From contig NC_051083.1 in assembly GCF_004664715.2 (NCBI RefSeq), forward strand, positions 116,136,534 through 116,200,533: a stretch of DNA of 64,000 nucleotides. Reading direction: 5' to 3'. Under the pieces are notes generated by a model. That model ran no database searches. It was given only the letters and a program-made list of their open reading frames with translations, and was not told the origin of the DNA. The stretch is from Peromyscus leucopus. Taxonomy: Eukaryota; Chordata; Mammalia; Rodentia; Cricetidae. Positions 45,567 to 57,054 of this stretch are shown piece after piece. The position numbers and the translations under genes are program-made. The first letter of the stretch is position 1. Every line of letters starts with the position of its first letter.

Positions 45567-45819
45567 TCTTCTTCTTCTTCTTCTTCTTCTTCTTCTTCTT
45601 CTTCTTCTTCTTCTTCTTCTTCTTCTTCTTCTTCTTCTTCTTTTCTTCTTCTTCTTCTTTTTCTTCTTCTTCTTCTTCTTCTTCTTCTTCTTCTTCTTTT
45701 TTTTCTTCTTCTTCTTTTTCTTCTTCTTCTTCTTCTTCTTCTTCTTCTTCTTCTTCTTCTTCTTCCTCCTCCTCCTCCTCCTCCTCCTCCTCCTCCTCCT
45801 CCTCCTCCTTCTCCTCCTT
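45567..45819. repeat. Long TTC/TCC tract (GAA on the minus strand)
   Basis: Pure (TCT)n runs from 45567 to about 45641, is then interrupted by extra T residues, resumes to 45765, and becomes (TCC)n to 45819. The whole 253 bp is homopyrimidine except the last few bases. It encodes poly-Ser/Leu/Pro or poly-Lys/Arg frames that are not genes. Confidence 0.98.
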
Positions 45820-45823
45820 AACT

Positions 45824-45924
45824 GTTGTAGGAATTTGATCCTATTAGCCAATGACATTTGGGCTGACTAGCTCTATGGGCATGGTTTTCTCTGGATACGT
45901 GACCAGATAAAAATGGAGGAGAGG

Positions 45925-45982
<58 letters not shown>

Positions 45983-46285
45983 GATCAGAGCCAGAGCAAG
46001 CAGGGGAGAAGTGTGGTTTGTGGTATGTCATCATCACCCTTGGACAGAATAGCAGGACAATAGCAGCTGGATCAGCAGTGGTGTCTACTTTGTTCTGTAT
46101 TCATAAGTGTGTTATTCTCATTGCATCCTTTAATAAATTATTAACCAGACTTTTGTGGGTTGTTACGTCACCTTGTAAAGAGTTAGTAATAAGCCTGAAC
46201 AATAGGCCAAGCACTTATATAATTAATATTAAGCCTCTGAATGGTTATTTGGGAACTGGCAGATGGGAGAGAAACTTCTGTTTAC
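45824..46285 (+). mobile_element. LTR-like segment, right part an ERV2 LTR end
   Basis: 46177-46285 ('gagttagtaataagcctgaac ... cagatgggagagaaacttctgtttaca') is the plus-oriented 3' part of the LTR found inverted at 47368-47724. The left part starts TGTTGTAGG and holds a (TC)27 run at 45927-45980 and 'aataaattattaacc', but I could not match it to another copy. It may be a chimeric LTR or two fragments. Confidence 0.55.
45927..45980. repeat. (TC)27 microsatellite
   Basis: Pure dinucleotide run inside the LTR-like segment. Confidence 0.95.
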
Positions 46286-46395
46286 AGATATAAACTGGGC
46301 ATTGTACATAAGCTAGTTAAAGATAATTTTTTTTGTTTTATATCTCAGCAGGTAAAATATATGTCATGTGTCTTATAGTTACTTTAGGTTTCTTT

Positions 46396-46564
46396 TTTTT
46401 TTTTTTTTTTTTTTTTTGGTTTTTCGAGACAGGGTTTCTCTGCGTAGTTTTGAGCCTTTCCTGGAGCTCACTTGGTAGCCCAGGCTGGCCTCGAACTCAC
46501 AGAGATCCGCCTGCCTCTGCCTCCCGAGTGCTGGGATTAAAGGCGTGCGCCACCACCGCCCGGC
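46396..46564 (-). repeat. B1 SINE, near-consensus, 16-bp TSD
   Basis: Antisense B1 with the cricetid 'cctttcctggagctcacttgg' segment and a T-run. 'tactttaggtttcttt' occurs at 46380-46395 and 46565-46580. One of the youngest insertions in the window. Confidence 0.97.
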
Positions 46565-46583
46565 TACTTTAGGTTTCTTTATA

Positions 46584-49013
46584 CATGTCTGTAGTCAAGA
46601 TTTCAGGGGCTCTTCCTTGGTCAAATCTGATCATCTTTAACTTTGAATGAATCCACAGCCTCTTGTTTCCTGTGGAAATAAAAGCAGAACCTCTCTCTAA
46701 AAGTAACATATCTTCAACGTAAATTTTGAAGTCAAGATTTTTTTAAATATATAAGTTGGATTAATCCAGCAACATTTATAATCAAATGTCTCAGCAGTCA
46801 AAAAACTTTAAGAAAACAGAATAATATACATAATCCAGACTTTCTGTGCATTTTCCACCCTCATGTGGCTCATTTTCTTTATATTATTTTATTCCCCTTT
46901 CTAAGGACTTTATTTTATTATTTTAATTCTATATTTTAATTTAACACTGTGTATATGTATTTTTTTCTCTTTTCTCTCTCAAGTCTAAGCACATCTTTTA
47001 AATATACCATGACCCATTTAGAGGCCTTTTTGTCTGAATCTATTTTCACTGTGTTTCTTAACCCTTTGTCTGTATGAACAAAACCTTAACTTGCTCCACA
47101 GTACACTGCCAGAGCTTTCACTGATAGCTTAAGCTGGCAGACAGTGGCTGGGAGAAGCCTCTCTGTAGTGTGGCCCCTGTGAGAGGCTGCAGGAGCCATG
47201 CCATGTGGCTTAGCTCATGGTGGTTGGCTGCCAGCTCCATTTTGCGGGCACCAAGGCTGGCATGAGAGGCTAGCAAGCCCAGTGTGGCTCCATTTCTGTA
47301 CATTAGAAACTTTTTAAAGCTTTCTCAGGTTTTATGTGGATGCACAGGCAGCATGTTGGGTGCCATTTGTAAATGAAAGTTTCTCTCCCACCTGCCAGTT
47401 TCCGAATAACCATTCAGAGGCTTAATACTAATTATAAATGCTTGGCCTATTTCCCAGGCTTATTACTAGCTAGCTCTTACAATTTAAATTAACCCATTTA
47501 TATTAATCTATGTATTGCCACATGGCCATGGCATTACAGGTCTGCTGGTATCTTGCTCCTTGGGTGGCTAGATGGCATCTGCCCCTGACTCTGCCTTTCT
47601 TCTTCCTGTATCTCTGCTTGGATTTCCCACCTAGCTCTATCCTGCCTTGCCATAGGAAAAAGCAACTTTATTTATTAACCAATGGGAGCAATACATATTT
47701 ACAACATAGAGAAAGATATCCCATATAATTTTCCCCTTTCTGTCTAATAAAAAGGTTTTAACTTTAACATAGTAAAATTACCTATAAAAATGGTTATCAA
47801 GCAAGAATTACAGTTACAATATTTAGTTTATTTGTATTTGGCAAAATTAAAGAAAATAGTCTATCATCTATCCTATCTTTGTGAGTCTAAAGTTTCATAT
47901 CTTTTATCTTTTATCATAACTAAGGAAAACTATAATTATAACTATCTGGTCTTCAAGTCCATCAAAGATCTCAGAAGGATATAATATTATCTGAGTAAAC
48001 AGGAAGTGTATAGTAAGCAATTTCCAAAATTCTAGAAATGACAGAGGCATCTGGTTGCCTGGACAGTCACTGAAATTTCCTCTGCAAAGTTGGGTCTTAC
48101 ATCTTCAGCCTATAGGTCTAGAGTCTTTGGTAGACATTTTTGTGAAGCAGGAACCCTGAAGGAACATCCCACCTTGCTTTGGCCAAGTTCAGCTGTCATT
48201 TTCCTGTGGGTCCTGCATGTCCAGTTTATGCTGCATACAGTCCAGCAGTCAAGGCAAAAGCAGTTTTTTTTGCACAAATGGCTAATCTAGCCATAATGAA
48301 AGCAAACTCCTATGGAGTTTCTTTGATGCCCATCATCCTTTTATGAAGTAAATTGGTGCTGCCAGGGGCAGACGTGCCTCATTGTCATGAAAAGTCCAAG
48401 TTATTAAAACACTTTAAATGCCATATTCTGTAAGTCTTTGAAGTGTTTGAAAATTACCTATTTCAAATGTATGTCTATATATCTAGGAAACCTATCTAAT
48501 ATGACTATAAGTTTGACTACTCTAGATGACTATTAAATCTGTATTTCTTAATTACACGTTACATTTTCAAATGAGTTGCATAAGGATAATATATTAAACA
48601 AGAGTAGAATTATGTATATAGTATAACAAAATTGACTTTAAATTTGTATCAATAAACCAAAATCCATACTCATATAAAATATGTAAGATTAACAGTTGTT
48701 TTTTGGATTAAAGTAGATTCAATAATCTACCCTTTTATCCTATCATTTCTGTACCATACATTTTTGTATCATATTCCTATTTCTTCTTTTAGAAAAAGAT
48801 TTACTATGATCAATAACAATTTGTAACCAACCCCCCAAACAAAGACAAATATCCATAATCTATTTTTGGGAATGTGGATGTAGTTTTATAGACTACTTCC
48901 TGTTGATTGGGAGCTGGTAATCTTTGGTGTACCCTGAGAAAATTTAGGAGTATGGTCAAGTCCTGACTGGAGTAGTTTGTGAGGCTAGATCATCTCAGCC
49001 AGTAGCCTTGAAG
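46584..49013 (-). mobile_element. Single-LTR ERV2 with circularly permuted internal region
   Basis: On the minus strand the order is body (49013 to 47727), polypurine tract (about 47743-47727), LTR (47724 to 47368), primer binding site TGGCACCCAAC (from 47364), then leader (to about 46584). Body and leader match the element at 59639-62507, where they are joined end to end (near 61537-61577) rather than separated by an LTR. No gag or pol motifs and no long frame are visible, so it is non-autonomous or decayed. A tandem array with deletions is the alternative. Confidence 0.7.
47368..47724 (-). mobile_element. LTR of the permuted ERV2
   Basis: Minus strand begins about TATGGGATATC and ends ACA just before the tRNA-Lys-type primer site. 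The U3 'gttgtaaatatgtattgc' and R 'attaatataaatgggttaattt' match the solo LTR at 28186-28589. The exact 5' base is uncertain by a few positions. Confidence 0.85.
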
Positions 49014-49126
49014 CAGTTTTTGCCCTGGAACTCACCCTGTAGGGTTGACCTTGAACTCACAAAGATCCACCTGCCTCTGCCTCCCAAGTGCTAGGATTAA
49101 AAGTGCACCACCACTGCTCAGCTTGA
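49014..49126 (-). repeat. Truncated B1 SINE
   Basis: 'ttgccctggaactcaccctgtagg ... gctaggattaaaagtgcaccaccac'. It abuts the right edge of the permuted ERV. Confidence 0.8.
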
Positions 49127-49129
49127 CTT

Positions 49130-50300
49130 TATTGTTTTGATTTGCCCTTTCATTTTAAATTTTCTGTTATGGTTGTGGCAGTTTAATTAGCATTTCCCTA
49201 GTGGGTAACAGCATTGTGTGTGTGTTTTTATGACTGACTTGCTATTTATATATTGGGTTTGCCTATGCTTTCAGTGGGATTTTTTTCTTTTGGTAGGATT
49301 TGAGGTATATAGATAGAGACAGACATACACAGATGTTCTGTAAAAAACTCTCAGTAAATTTTCATTTGCAAGTGTTTCCTTCTGCTCAGTGGTTTTCCAC
49401 CGCTCTCATTCTTTTGAGGAACACAAGTTTTATTTTTGTATGAGTGCTGATTTATCTGTTATTTTATGATTTGTGCCCCCTTGGGTGTTTGTTTGACATA
49501 GGGTTTCAACAACTTGCACAAGATAGCTTCAAATGTGCTCCTTCTCAGTGCAGTGTGAGACAGAATCTCAAAGTAGTTTTAATCTACATTGTCCAATAAG
49601 CTAAAGCTATTGAACACTTTTCTGAGTACTTAGCCAATTGTTTTGTTTCTTTTGAGAGCTAGCTGATCTCAGAGTAATGCTAGTCTCTTTTAATAAGTTG
49701 AGAAATGTTTTCAATTTCACGGTTGTGGAGGAGTTTACATAAAGTTGTTATATTCCTTGGTAAAATTCACTAGTGACACCGTCTAGGCCTATAGTTCTCA
49801 TTGAAAGGTTATAAACTACAAGTTCAATTTATTTAATAGACACAGAGCTATTAAGGTTATGATTTACTTTTGAATGAGCTTTTGATGGCTTTTGGTTTTT
49901 AAACAATTGGTTGATTTCATCAAGAGATCTAAGTCTATTAAATAAATTAATTTAATAGCTGGTGCCATCTAAAACGGGCTCATATTTCCCTTATTTCTCT
50001 TTGTGTAGTATCTATGATAATGTCATCTATCTTGTTCCTAATATTAATATACTTCAGGTGTCTCAGATATGCTAGGCAAGTATACTTTCTGTGAGTTACA
50101 TGTCATCCCCTGATACTAAGTTTTGCCTTCTTCATTGTCCATATAGGTCTGGCTAAAGATATTCCAGTTTTATTTTCCTCCTAAAGAACTAGGTTTAATT
50201 GCATTCTTTTGTACTACTTTATATTTCAGTTTTTTATTTTACTAATTGATACTTGTTTCTCCGTTATAACTTTTCTCTACATTGTTTTTCTCTTTTTATT
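49130..50300 (-). mobile_element. Ancient L1 ORF2 remnant
   Basis: Complement of old L1: 'ttagcatttccctagtgg', 'ttccttggtaaaattcactagtgacaccgtctaggcc', 'gcttttgatggcttttgg', 'gttgatttcatcaagagatc'. Heavily diverged, no open frame. Confidence 0.6.
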
Positions 50301-50464
50301 TTCTTAAGGGAGACACTGATTTCTCTCCCTCCTTTTCTCCCTCTCTTTCTAGCTTTATGTCTTTCTTCTAAGAGGGTCATGCTATCTATTCCAGACAAGC
50401 TTCAAACTTGTGATCTCCAAGACTACAGCGGTGTGTTAGTATATCTAGATCTAGCCCTTCCTTT

Positions 50465-50575
50465 TTGTATATATATTTGTAAAATTTTTTCTTCTCTCAT
50501 ACATTACATCCCAATCACAGTTTCCCCTCCCTCCACTCCTACCAGTCCCTACCCCTACCATTTGTTGTAGTAGAT
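50465..50575 (-). mobile_element. L1 3' UTR scrap
   Basis: 'tctcatacattacatcccaatcacagtttcccctccctcc' matches the complement of a rodent L1 3' UTR segment. Confidence 0.6.
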
Positions 50576-50707
50576 ATTCCACTTTATGTTTATTAGTGAC
50601 ATTCTGCAAAATTTTGATATGTTGTATTTTTATTTATATTCAGTTCAAAATATTTCCTAATTCATATTTTTAATTCAAGAAATGATTTATTTCAAAAATC
50701 TTCATTT

Positions 50708-51065
50708 CAGTCCATTTGACCTGCTATTAAAAAATACCATAGACTTGACAGCTTATCCAAATAAGAAACTTATTTCTCATAAATCTGGAAGCTAGGAAGT
50801 TCAAGGTAAAGGCCTTGAATGAATGTCTGCTGAGGGCCTCATTCTTAAATTTAGATGCCATCTTCTTTGCTGTGTCTCTTGGCAGGAGAGGGAAATCAAG
50901 AGAGCCTTTTACAGTCCCTTTTGAGGGTATTATCTCACTCACCATGACACTACTTTATGCTACTCACCTCCCCACAAAAGGCTCCTTCAAAATGCCTCCT
51001 GATGGAGACTGTGTTTCAACATACACATTCTGGGATGACACAGATGCTCAAGATATAGAAGCTCA
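50708..51065 (-). mobile_element. MLT1-type MaLR LTR, ancient
   Basis: Complement order: 'accatagacttgacagcttatcc', 'aagaaacttatttctcataaatctggaagc', 'gatgccatcttctttgctgtgtctc', 'gtgtttcaacatacacattctgggatgac'. Confidence 0.75.
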
Positions 51066-51144
51066 CATGTGTAAGAGAAGCACTAGATAATAAAATGGAT
51101 AATGCCTTTGTAATATACAGACAGATCCATCAGAATGATGTCAG

Positions 51145-51505
51145 GTGAGGAGTCTAAGTGTAGATTTAATTACATCATTTCCTTGTTCAGTAAGTTTCCA
51201 TGGCATTTTAATACCTTTGGAATAAAGTACATATACTTTTGCTTCAGAAATTTGAAGCTCTTATGATCTGGTACTAGTTTAGTTTTCCAGCCTTACTTTC
51301 TACAACTAATGGTCACTTGAAATTTGCCAAATACTTCTTTCCACATGTCTTGCTATGTTTCATGTTCCTTTCCTTACTTTTTTTTCCTCTCTAAATGAAA
51401 TAGTCTCTCATCTCTACAACCTTCAGTTCCAAAGCTCATCTCAAAGACCATTTCTTCCAGAAAGTTTTCCCAGGTTTTATTTTTCTGAGCGCATACCATT
51501 TGTTG
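51145..51505 (-). mobile_element. L2 LINE 3' end
   Basis: 'ccttactttctacaactaatgg', 'cttccacatgtcttgctatgtttc', 'ctcatctcaaagaccatttcttccagaaagttttccc' correspond to the complement of an L2 tail. Confidence 0.6.
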
Positions 51506-51773
51506 CTGATTTTTATCTGAGGAACCCCTTATCTATCTACCCCTTTCCTGTGGGTGGCATATGTAATTCTTCTCCCCCTTGCAATCTCTCTTATTTTCCT
51601 TTCTACTAAATGTACTTTCTGCCAACCATAGAATAGTCTCTGTATGTGAGGACTTTTTTGATTAGACTGAGTCCACCTAGGAAATCCAGGACTATTTCCT
51701 ATTTTAATATCCATGGTATTATTTACACCATCTTTTTCCCCATGTAAGGTGGTAACATCCATAGCATTAAAGC

Positions 51774-52680
51774 TTACAACCTACAGTATGTAGCCCCAGA
51801 AAGGTTAGGTATAGAGGAAGGAACTGGGGAGATAGGCATGTGGATTTCCTTGGGAGGGGGAAGTAGAATTGATTTTGCAGGTATAGTGGGGGTGATATGT
51901 AGGGGGGACCAGAACAGGAGGATCAGGTGGGGAGGGGAGAGGAGATATGGTTGAGGGAAGGAATTTGGGAAGACAGCTGGAAATGAGGGGCACTTGAGGG
52001 AGGGTATAAAAGCCCAGTGCAGTGGAAACTTCTTAAAATACATGAAGACAATCCTAATGAGGTCTTCTAATAATGGGTATGATAGAACCCCTGTAGTGGG
52101 TAGCCATTCCAGCTTTGATCTGGAAGTTCCAACCCCCATTGAGACTCTGGCAACTGTCACGCCTACGAGGTGGGGCCAGAGGAGGCGCCTGGAGACCTGA
52201 GATCTGGATGGGCAAGCACTCTCTCTGTTCCAGTACCCTGAACAGTGGAGGTGAACCAAGCAGAGCTCCAGAGAACACCGCTGGACTGCAATACACCTTC
52301 CCAGACCCCACGACCTACCTATCACTTAATTTGTTATTTACGCCATTAAATAAATATCCTTTTAACTACATGGAGTGGCCTTAATAATTTCACCAATAAG
52401 CTGGGCGGTGGTGGCGCACGCCTTTAATCCCAGCACTCAGGAGGCAGAGCCAGGCGGATCGCTGTGAGTTCGAGGCCAGCCTGGGCTACCAAGTGAGCTC
52501 CAGGAAAGGCGCAAAACTACGCAGAGAAACCCTGTCTCGAAAAAACCAAAAAAAAAAGAATAATAATAATAATAATAATAATTTCACCAATAAACCCCTA
52601 CTGACCATTTCTTGTCACCAAATGAGGTCTCCAATTGAGGGATTGGGCTGCATTCAATTGAGTTGTTAGCCAAAGGGGTC
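51774..52680 (+). mobile_element. Unclassified repeat-like segment with TATA box and AATAAA
   Basis: A consensus TATAAAAG lies at 52005-52012 downstream of a G-rich stretch, and AATAAA occurs near 52348. Together they give an LTR-like promoter and poly(A) layout. A B1 (52400-52557) is inserted after 52399. The 183-codon minus-strand frame (52325 to 51774) shows no known domain, and its C-terminal half is Pro/Ser-rich from the G-rich tract. Family not recognised; it could be single-copy. Confidence 0.35.
52400..52557 (+). repeat. B1 SINE with 17-bp TSD and (AAT)n tail
   Basis: Consensus-like cricetid B1. 'aataatttcaccaataa' occurs at 52383-52399 and 52577-52593. The A-tail has grown into a short AAT repeat. 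Confidence 0.97.
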
Positions 52681-52696
52681 CATGAAAATCCCCCAA

Positions 52697-52856
52697 ACAT
52701 CCAGACAATAGTGGCACATGTCTTTAATCCCAACCCTTGAGAGGTAGAAGCAGGTGGATCTCTGTGAGTCTGAGGCCAGCCTGATCTGCAGAGTGAGTTC
52801 TAGGACAGCCAGGGCTATATAGAGAAACCCTGTCTTGAAGGAAAACAAAAAAAGAA
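52697..52856 (+). repeat. B1 SINE
   Basis: 'cagacaatagtggcacatgtc ... gagaaaccctgtcttgaagg', plus strand, with an A-rich tail to 52880. Confidence 0.88.
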
Positions 52857-52879
52857 AGAAAGAAAAAGATAAAAAGAAA

Positions 52880-53575
52880 ATCCCCAAATAAAGACTGTTC
52901 TAAGACAATGGGTTGCTCTCCACAAACTGACAACAAGTCCCCTTTGCTAAGGACAACACCCACAAAACTCACTGACCATAGAGAAGTGGAGCTGCTGCCC
53001 ACATGGAGCTTTCACCCCTATGCTCTAGTGTCTTTGGTGCAGGAAGGTCCTCTGGAGGTTACCAAAAGAAAACAATAACACCAACCCAGCCACAAAATCT
53101 TTGACCTACAATTTGCCTTCCTGCAAGATGTACTAACGCAATGGTGGCACAGAATTTGTGGGAGTAATGAACCAGTATCCGATTTGACTTAAGGCCCACT
53201 CTGCGAGTAGGAACACATAGCTGACACTGCTTGGGTGACCAAGTACCAGAAACTAGATAGCCCAGAGGTCTAGAGTAAATCCAAACACTACTGGTCTAAA
53301 AAAAAGTAACAATAAAATGACTCCTAATGATATTCTGCTATACTCATAGATCAGTGTCTTGGTCAGTCATCATCAGAGAGGCTTCCTCCTGCAGCAGATG
53401 GGAGCAAATACAGAGACTCACATGGAGAGAAGAGTACTTGGAACACACAGCCTTAAATAGGATGTCTCCATCAAATCCCTCCCCTCAGCTCAGGTAACCC
53501 TGTGGAAGATGAGACAGAACGAGTATAAGAGTCAGAGGGCATGGAGGACACTAGGAGAAGAACAACAAAGGGTTA
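52880..53575 (+). mobile_element. L1 3' UTR (Lx-type)
   Basis: 'gttgctctccacaaactgacaacaag', 'gaaactagatagcccagaggtctag', 'tgatattctgctatactcatag', 'gatgtctccatcaaatccctcccctcag'. This is the uninterrupted counterpart of the L1 at 32570-34432. 5' truncated. Confidence 0.82.
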
Positions 53576-53800
53576 AAAAACACAGGAAGGGGGCCATCCT
53601 GCCTTCTATAGAATTCCACCTGAAACTCATCTCCATGTGGCATTTCAACTATTTTACTCTTTTTTTCTAGACTATAAGCTTTTAGCATTTACCTTATTCA
53701 CCACTGCATTATGCAAAATGCACAGGATTGACTTAGGTTAAGAAACACTAGATTCTGGTTGAAGATATGGAACAAAATGATGCTCCATAAAAGCTATGGG

Positions 53801-53884
<84 letters not shown>

Positions 53885-53886
53885 AT
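53801..53886. repeat. Compound (AT)(GT)(GTAT) microsatellite
   Basis: AT run 53801-53822, GT run to about 53868, then GTAT units. Confidence 0.97.
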
Positions 53887-54082
53887 CAATAATTATGAGC
53901 TTGTTGCAAATATTTCTGGGTTGTCACAAAATGGAGTGCATGTGTCCTTTGATGTTGATTGTGTCCTATGATGATGTGTTGACAAAGTAGGAACTGAAAC
54001 AGATGATTTTTCTATGTCTGTTCTCATTTTATTGTTTCTAATGGTGTTTCAGTTAATCTTCCTGAATTTCTCAGTGATGCAA

Positions 54083-54084
<2 letters not shown>

Positions 54085-54131
<47 letters not shown>
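54085..54131. repeat. (GT)n microsatellite
   Basis: About 23 pure units. Confidence 0.96.
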
Positions 54132-54133
<2 letters not shown>

Positions 54134-54971
54134 TGTGCATATGAGAGCATTGCACAGGGACACAATTATTCCACCTTCTGAAATTGATTCCACTTGTTTA
54201 TATCTTTTTAAGAACTGTATCGACAAATACTTCTTAATCATGTTAAAATATTAAACAAATAGTGAAAATGTGTTTGTGACCATGACTTTACCATGAAAGT
54301 GCCTATTAATTTACACAGTTCTAACTTTCACACAGAGATGGAATTTTTATTTATTTAAAAATTTAAACCTGTAATCTGAATATGAAAAGGTATGTGGAAG
54401 ACAATGAATGGTTCAGGATAGAAAGTAACCAGAAATGATATGAGGTTGCCCAAATGTGGTTTCTGAAGGCACTGGTAAAATAAAACCATGCTGCGTTCAT
54501 ATACATTTTACCCTTTAATAGGAATGAAATAATTCCCCATGGCTTGGAATGGAAAAATTTATCAAATTATATATTAAAAGCAAAGATACAAATAAATTGC
54601 TGAAATTTGAGCAGCAAGATCACAAATATAACTTTATTATTTAACTTAGCAAGCACAAGCTAATTGATGTGTTCTAGAAAGTATTCTAGATGTTATGTTT
54701 GACTCCTATGACCAGGTATCATCTCTAAAGAGGTGGATTTTACTTTATATAAATTATTACTCAATAGAATGGGATTTTTAGGATATCTAAAGATCCTCAT
54801 CAAATAAACCTCTTTTTACAGTAAATGGAGACTATCACAGAAAACCACAGCTGGACACAACGCAGAGAACATCAGATCATGGCAATTCCAGTCTCAAAGT
54901 ACATGGAGCATCATAAAAGAGGGGCCGGGAAGATTGCAAGAGCCAAAAGACAAGGAATTGTTCTGTGAGAC

Positions 54972-55372
54972 ATATTTGTCTCAGGGTTACTATTGCTGTG
55001 GTGAAACGCCATGACCAAAGCAACTTGGGGAGGAAAGGGTTTATTTGGTTTACACTTCCACATTGATGTTCATCATCAAAAGAACTCAGGACAAAAATTC
55101 AAACAGGACAGGATCCTGGAGGTAGGAGCTGATGCAGAAGCCATGGAGGAGTGCTGCTTTCTGGCTTGCTTCACATGGCTTACTCAGCCTGCTTTCTTGT
55201 AGAACCCAGGACCACCAGGGTTGGAACCACACACCAGGGGCTGGATCCTCCCTCACTAATCACTAATTAAGAAACTGCCTTACTGTCAGATCTTATGGAG
55301 GCATTTTCTCAACTGAATTTCCCTCCTTTTCAGTGACTCTACCTTATGTCAAATTAACATAAAACTGTTCAG
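54972..55372 (-). mobile_element. MaLR LTR (MT/ORR1 group)
   Basis: Same family and orientation as 44466-44866: 'gctgtggtgaaacgccatgacc', 'cttgtagaacccaggaccacc', 'ccctcctttcagtgact'-like end. Confidence 0.83.
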
Positions 55373-55638
55373 TACATTGTGTCTCATAGAGACAGCTACG
55401 TAAACAGGACTGGAACAGTGACAAGAAAAATAGACAGAATAATGCAGAAGGAGAAAAAAATCACATAGGGCCCTACCCCTAGATAAATAACTATAGGCAA
55501 CTAATGACTGCTAAGAGAGGGAGAATTAGCATCTCCTGGCGATGAGCTTCTTAATTTGTTATCCAGCACAAAGTGGTTGGATTTGAAATCATATACACAC
55601 AAACAACAAAATGTCAACTAAGCAGGTTATATTTATAG
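55373..55638. other. Unassigned sequence
   Basis: No feature recognised. Confidence 0.4.
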
Positions 55639-55639
55639 A

Positions 55640-55848
55640 TTTATATTCACTCACACACATATCTACATGAAACAATAATAATCAAAGAAAAAGGCCATGA
55701 ATATGAGAGTAAAATAAGTGTGGGGTCATGGGGCAGATTGGAGAAACGGGATACGAGAAGGGTTGGAGGGAGAAAAGGAAATGGGGATAATTGTGTAATT
55801 ATATTTTAATTAAAATATTGTAAATAAAATATTAAATAGATAACAGAT
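55640..55848 (+). mobile_element. L1 3' UTR fragment
   Basis: 'aaaggccatgaatatgagagtaaaataag', 'gggttggagggagaaaagg', 'ttgtgtaattatattttaatt' match a rodent L1 3' end with an A-rich terminus. Confidence 0.75.
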
Positions 55849-55850
55849 TT

Positions 55851-55918
55851 GGGGAGCTGGAGAGATTGTGCAATGATTAAGAGCACATACTACTATTACA
55901 GAGAGTTGAATTGCTAAG
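55851..55918 (+). repeat. B2/B3 SINE head fragment
   Basis: 'gggagctggagagattgtgcaatgattaagagcacatac' is the tRNA-like head only. Confidence 0.7.
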
Positions 55919-56004
55919 AATCCTTTCTGCTTTGAGGGAAATCATAACTTACAGTGGCTTATAGGGTTAATTATACAGATAAAACATTGTTTATAATGAA
56001 TACA

Positions 56005-56007
<3 letters not shown>

Positions 56008-56054
<47 letters not shown>
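56008..56054. repeat. (TA)n microsatellite
   Basis: About 23 pure TA units; potentially cruciform-forming. Confidence 0.96.
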
Positions 56055-56055
<1 letters not shown>

Positions 56056-56665
56056 CCATAAGATGAAATTACCTGGTCTACAGTGAACAGAGGTCATGGT
56101 ACTCAATGCTAAAGGATTCTGAAGGATGGGGATGGTATTTATCTTATAGCACTGGGACTGAACCCAGTTCTAGTAAATGTTTGTTGGATAAAATAATTTC
56201 TCCAGTTATGTGTACTTATATGTTTTTTTCTCTTTGTGGTACCTAATTTGAATAACTCCCAAATAGCTTCAATCCAGGGAGATGGCAACCACTGGAGAAC
56301 AAATTGGCCTGGCACTTTTATCTTAGCATTTCTGATCTCCAATGTTGTAAGAAATAAGTTTTTTTGTTTATGCTGCTCAACCTGTGATATATGATATCCT
56401 AAAATATCTAACAAAGGTTCTGACTGCCCTTTTTGTTCAATCAGTAACTGAGTCAGAAAGCATGTGAAATAGAGTGAGATGAAATAAGTGTAGAAATGTG
56501 GATGGAGTTAAATCATAGAAGGCTTTGACTTTCAGGTAAGAAATTGGTTATGCCATATATTAAATAATTCTTTATATATGACAGAATCTAGTACAACTCT
56601 TTATGACTGTCAACTTTAGCTACCTTATAACATAGCTGTTGCATATAAAATATACCTTGTATTTA
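56055..56665. other. Unassigned sequence
   Basis: A 91-codon minus-strand frame (56414-56139) lacks a recognisable domain. No repeat is recognised. Confidence 0.35.
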
Positions 56666-56667
56666 CC

Positions 56668-56905
56668 CACTTTTTTGTTACTGTAACAAAATATCAGAGA
56701 CAAACTATTTTGTGAAGAATAGAGGTCTGTCTCCTGGTTTTGCCGTTAGATAATCTAGGGCTCACATATAGAGATAGTCTTCTTATTGTGAGAATCCTGA
56801 GGTATCAAAGAGCATCACTAGAGAAGGGAGAGGGAGCATGTGCTTATATGTGTGACCTCTCTACTTCTTGTAGACCAGTACCAAATTATGGGGTCCAACT
56901 CTAAT
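56668..56905 (-). mobile_element. Old MaLR-like LTR fragment
   Basis: 'ttgttactgtaacaaaatatcagaga' followed by 'agaatagaggtctgtctcctgg' resembles the complement of a decayed MaLR/RMER LTR. Confidence 0.45.
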
Positions 56906-57054
56906 GGTATTATATAATACCAAAGACTTTTAAAAGAATCTACATGTATAAATATAGTAAGATAAATTTTTACTCTGTTTATACCATTAATATGTGACTT
57001 TGGAGATTTTACTCATTAATAAGTTGGAAAATGAACCATAGTCAAACTATAGAG

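Larger units (their letters stand above)
53576..54970. other. AT-rich sequence with two large TG microsatellites
   Basis: Compound (AT)n-(GT)n-(GTAT)n at 53801-53886 and (GT)n at 54085-54131. The rest, including 54180-54970, shows no recognised repeat or exon. Confidence 0.5.

Noticed and set aside
45450..45857. 135-codon Lys/Arg frame on the minus strand and the Ser/Leu frames opposite
   Set aside because: Pure translation of the TTC/TCC repeat with no unique flanking sequence.
51774..52325. 183-codon minus-strand frame as a gene
   Set aside because: No domain, no splice support. The Pro/Ser-rich part is the reverse of a G-rich tract, and a TATA box and AATAAA point the other way.
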